From positions 1 through 7,055 of the forward strand of contig CALGOD010000486.1 of NCBI GenBank assembly GCA_937957845.1: a stretch of DNA of 7,055 nucleotides. Direction: 5' to 3'. Each line of letters begins with the position of its first letter. The stretch's first letter is position 1. Origin of the DNA: an uncultured Nocardiopsis sp. (lineage in GTDB: Bacteria > Actinomycetota > Actinomycetes > Streptosporangiales > Streptosporangiaceae). Shown here one piece after another: positions 5,043 through 7,055 of this stretch. The position numbers and the translations under genes were made by a program. The notes beneath the pieces are model-generated. The model saw only the letters and a list, made by a program, of their open reading frames with translations. It did not search any database and was not told the origin of the DNA.

Positions 5043-6272
5043 TCAGGCGACCTGGGCCGGGGAGTGGTGCCCCCGGCGTGTGACGGCGGCGGTGAGGCGG
5101 TCCAGGAAGATGGCCAGGATGACCACCGAGATGCCGGCCTCGAACCCGAGTGCGCCGTCGTTGCGGGTGATGCCCTGGTAGACCGCGCTTCCCAGGCCTC
5201 CGGCACCGACCATGCCCGCGATGACGACCATCGACAGGCCGAGCATGATGACCTGGTTGACCCCGGCCATGATGGTGGGCAGGGCCAAGGGCAGTTGGAT
5301 CCCGGTGAGGATCTTTCGGCTGGGAGCCCCGAAGGCCTCGCCGGCCTCCACCAACTCCTTGTCGATCTGACGGATACCCAACTCGGTCAGGCGCACACCG
5401 GGGGGCATCGCGAACACGATGGTGGCGACCACGCCGGGCACGGCGCCGATGGAGAAGAAGAAGATCGCCGGGATCAGGTAGACGAAGGCGGGCAGCGTCT
5501 GCATCAGGTCCAGGACCGGCTTGACGATCTTGCTGACCACGTCGTTGTAGGCCGCCAGGATGCCGATGGGGATCGCGATGACCACGGCGATGGCACTGGC
5601 CACGAGCACCAGGCCCAGGGTGTCCATGGCGTTGGCCCACTGGTCGACCGAGGCCACCAGGGCGAGGGAGACGAAGCCGAACAGGCCCATCCTCCACCCC
5701 GCCACCGACAGGGCCAGGAGGCTCAACAACAGGATCATCAGGAGCGCCCTGGGGGAACTGACCAGGGCGGGAAGGGCGATCCAGCCGAGCACGACGACCA
5801 GGAGCCAGCCGCCTGCGACGACACCCGTGCGCACACGGGTGCCCCGGTCGAGCATGCCCAGCACGGTGACGGCGACGAGGAAGACCAGCGAGATGCAGAA
5901 GTAGGCGTCCACGTACTGCTGGTCGAACAGGTTCATCGCCCACAGGAAGATCTGTGGAGGCAGCGCGTTGATGATCGTGTTGCCGAACGCGAGCTGTGCC
6001 TGCAGCACGTAGAGCAGCGAGACCACGGCCACGATCGCCACCAGCGGCAGACGCCGGCTGCGCAGCAGCGGGACGGCGATGATCACGGCGGCGATGAAGG
6101 CGAGCTGCCCCGCAGCCGGGTCGGTGAAGAAGCCGGCCAGCGCGCCCACGGACCAGCGGATGAAATCGCCGATGGCGTCGAAGACGGGACCGAAGTTGCT
6201 CTTGAGCCAGGCGTTGAAGGCTTCGAAGCCCTCACCGATCGGCAGGCTCGGCGGGAAGTCGACGGGTGTCAC
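5043..6272 (-). CDS. opuAB: Glycine betaine ABC transporter permease with extended N-terminal membrane region (OpuAB/ProW family)
   Basis: A 409-residue integral membrane protein forming the translocation path of the compatible-solute importer. The C-terminal half (about 205-395) is the MetI-type permease domain with the ProW/OpuAB block LDLMQTLPAFVYLIPAIFF (254-272), the PPGVRLTELGIRQI loop (290-303) and the EAA coupling motif (ELVEAGEAFGAPSRK, 306-320, continuing to QLPLALP) that contacts the ATPase. The N-terminal half holds a short soluble start and roughly five further hydrophobic segments (about 57-70, 76-92, 122-140, 150-170, 175-192), so it is longer than B. subtilis OpuAB (about 280 residues) and E. 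coli ProW (about 354). The start is GTG at 6272 with AAAGGAG 5 bases upstream; it overlaps the ATPase stop as GTGA, implying translational coupling. Family and role are sure; the function of the extra segments is not. Confidence 0.94.
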   Translation of the reverse strand: MTPVDFPPSLPIGEGFEAFNAWLKSNFGPVFDAIGDFIRWSVGALAGFFTDPAAGQLAFIAAVIIAVPLLRSRRLPLVAIVAVVSLLYVLQAQLAFGNTIINALPPQIFLWAMNLFDQQYVDAYFCISLVFLVAVTVLGMLDRGTRVRTGVVAGGWLLVVVLGWIALPALVSSPRALLMILLLSLLALSVAGWRMGLFGFVSLALVASVDQWANAMDTLGLVLVASAIAVVIAIPIGILAAYNDVVSKIVKPVLDLMQTLPAFVYLIPAIFFFSIGAVPGVVATIVFAMPPGVRLTELGIRQIDKELVEAGEAFGAPSRKILTGIQLPLALPTIMAGVNQVIMLGLSMVVIAGMVGAGGLGSAVYQGITRNDGALGFEAGISVVILAIFLDRLTAAVTRRGHHSPAQVA

Positions 6273-7055
6273 AGCGTCTCCTTTCCGGAGCCGAGGGCGG
6301 CGAGCACGGAGCTACGCGTCACGGTGCCCAGCACACTGCCGTCCTCGGCGACCACCCGGAGGCTGTCGGAGGAGGAGGCGCTGGAGTACAGGTCGGCGAC
6401 CGGGGTGTCGGCGGCGACCCGGGGCGCGTCCGCGCCCGCGGCGGGAGCGTCGGGGTCGATCACGGAGACGGCGGTGAGCACACGGGTGCGGTCGACGTCC
6501 TCGATGAACCGCTCGACGTAGTCGTTGGCGGGCTTGCTGAGGATCTCCTGCGCGGTGCCGATCTGCGCGACACGGCCGTCGCGGAGCACGCAGATGCGGT
6601 CTCCGAGACGCATGGCCTCGTTGAGGTCGTGCGTGATGAAGACGATGGTCTTGCCCAGGCTCGCCTGGAGCTCGATCAGCTGCGTCTGCATGTCCCGTCG
6701 GATGAGCGGGTCCAGGGCACTGAACGCCTCGTCCATGAGGACGATGTCGGTGTCCGCGGCCAGGGCACGGGCCAGGCCCACGCGCTGCTGCATACCGCCG
6801 GAGAGCTGGTGGGGGAACTTGTCCTCCCAGCCGCCGAGCCCCACCAGTCCGAGGGTCTCGCGGGCCTTCTCGTAGCGTTCCCCGCGCGGGAGTCCGCGCA
6901 GTTCCAGGCCGTAGGCGGCGTTCTCCAGCACGGTGCGGTGCGGCAGAAGCGCGAAGTGCTGGAAGACCATGCTGATCTTCTCACCGCGCAGCTTCAGAAG
7001 ACTCTTCTTCTTGAGGGCGGTGATGTCCACGCCATCGATCTCGACCGTTCCCGAA
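6269..7055 (-). CDS. opuAA: Glycine betaine ABC transporter ATP-binding protein, C-terminal part (cut by window edge)
   Basis: The visible 261 residues are the later part of a ProV/OpuAA ATPase; the start and the Walker A loop lie beyond base 7055. The frame is open to the edge, and the residues there (SGTVEIDGVDIT) are the normal strand leading to the Q-loop, so the GTG at 7030 is an internal codon. Present are the Q-loop MVFQHFALLPHRTV (Gln at 6961-6959), the signature LSGGMQQR (from 6805), Walker B IVLMDE (6745-6728) with the D-loop SALDP, and the switch histidine in FITHD (6631-6629). The strings MVFQ-FALLPHRTVLEN and LNEAMRLGDRI are typical of the glycine betaine subfamily. After the ATPase core, about 70 residues hold an Ala/Asp-rich spacer and one CBS-like segment (LRVVAEDGSVLGTVTRSSVL), where ProV and OpuAA have a CBS pair that senses ionic strength. 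The stop overlaps the permease start by 4 bases. An intact, active subunit is likely. Confidence 0.93.
   Translation of the reverse strand, partial: SGTVEIDGVDITALKKKSLLKLRGEKISMVFQHFALLPHRTVLENAAYGLELRGLPRGERYEKARETLGLVGLGGWEDKFPHQLSGGMQQRVGLARALAADTDIVLMDEAFSALDPLIRRDMQTQLIELQASLGKTIVFITHDLNEAMRLGDRICVLRDGRVAQIGTAQEILSKPANDYVERFIEDVDRTRVLTAVSVIDPDAPAAGADAPRVAADTPVADLYSSASSSDSLRVVAEDGSVLGTVTRSSVLAALGSGKETL

Noticed and set aside
4275..6521. A 748-codon plus-strand open frame opposite the betaine operon
   Set aside because: The His/Asp/Gln/Gly-rich low-complexity translation spans the antisense of three well-recognised genes; it is a GC-rich shadow.
7028..7030. GTG as the start of the ATPase gene
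   Set aside because: The frame is open upstream with family-typical residues, and the protein would lack Walker A; the gene is simply cut by the window edge.
1..7055. CRISPR arrays, insertion sequences, tRNA or rRNA genes
   Set aside because: No spaced direct repeats, transposase motifs, terminal inverted repeats or tRNA-like cloverleaf were seen on either strand.

Overview
The window is high-GC DNA with long antisense shadow reading frames, GTG as well as ATG starts, lipoproteins with an LTAC lipobox followed by a glycine run, and strong hairpins without U-tracts. This suggests a high-GC actinomycete. The very acidic exported proteins, a family-5 solute receptor with its permease, and a glycine betaine importer would fit a halotolerant genus such as Nocardiopsis. 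That genus assignment is inference; no marker gene is present.

Layout. Bases 1-2029 (minus strand) hold the start of a peptide/nickel-type ABC importer operon: a family-5 solute-binding lipoprotein (323-2029), a strong intercistronic hairpin (272-306), then the first 80 residues of a DppB/OppB-like permease running off the left edge. Bases 2030-2698 contain no convincing gene. They form a divergent control region with an AT-rich block and a cluster of inverted repeats, including a perfect 14-bp palindrome just upstream of the next gene. Bases 2699-3907 (plus strand) carry a small two-helix membrane protein with a PH-like C-terminal part and a minimal rhomboid intramembrane serine protease with an intact Ser/His dyad. 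Bases 3908-4049 separate converging transcription units and hold two strong hairpins. Bases 4050-7055 (minus strand) are an OpuA/ProU-type glycine betaine importer in the order ATPase (5' end beyond the window), permease, solute-binding lipoprotein. The first two genes overlap by four bases.

How the genes work together. The OpuA-type genes form one complete functional set for compatible-solute uptake: the lipoprotein captures ligand outside, the permease moves it and the ATPase drives transport. The left operon is a separate solute importer whose second permease and ATPases would lie beyond base 1. The membrane protein and rhomboid gene are co-oriented and may be co-transcribed, but nothing in the sequence links them functionally. 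No CRISPR array, mobile element, tRNA or rRNA was seen. The genes belong to known families. The least explained part is the non-coding control region at 2030-2698.
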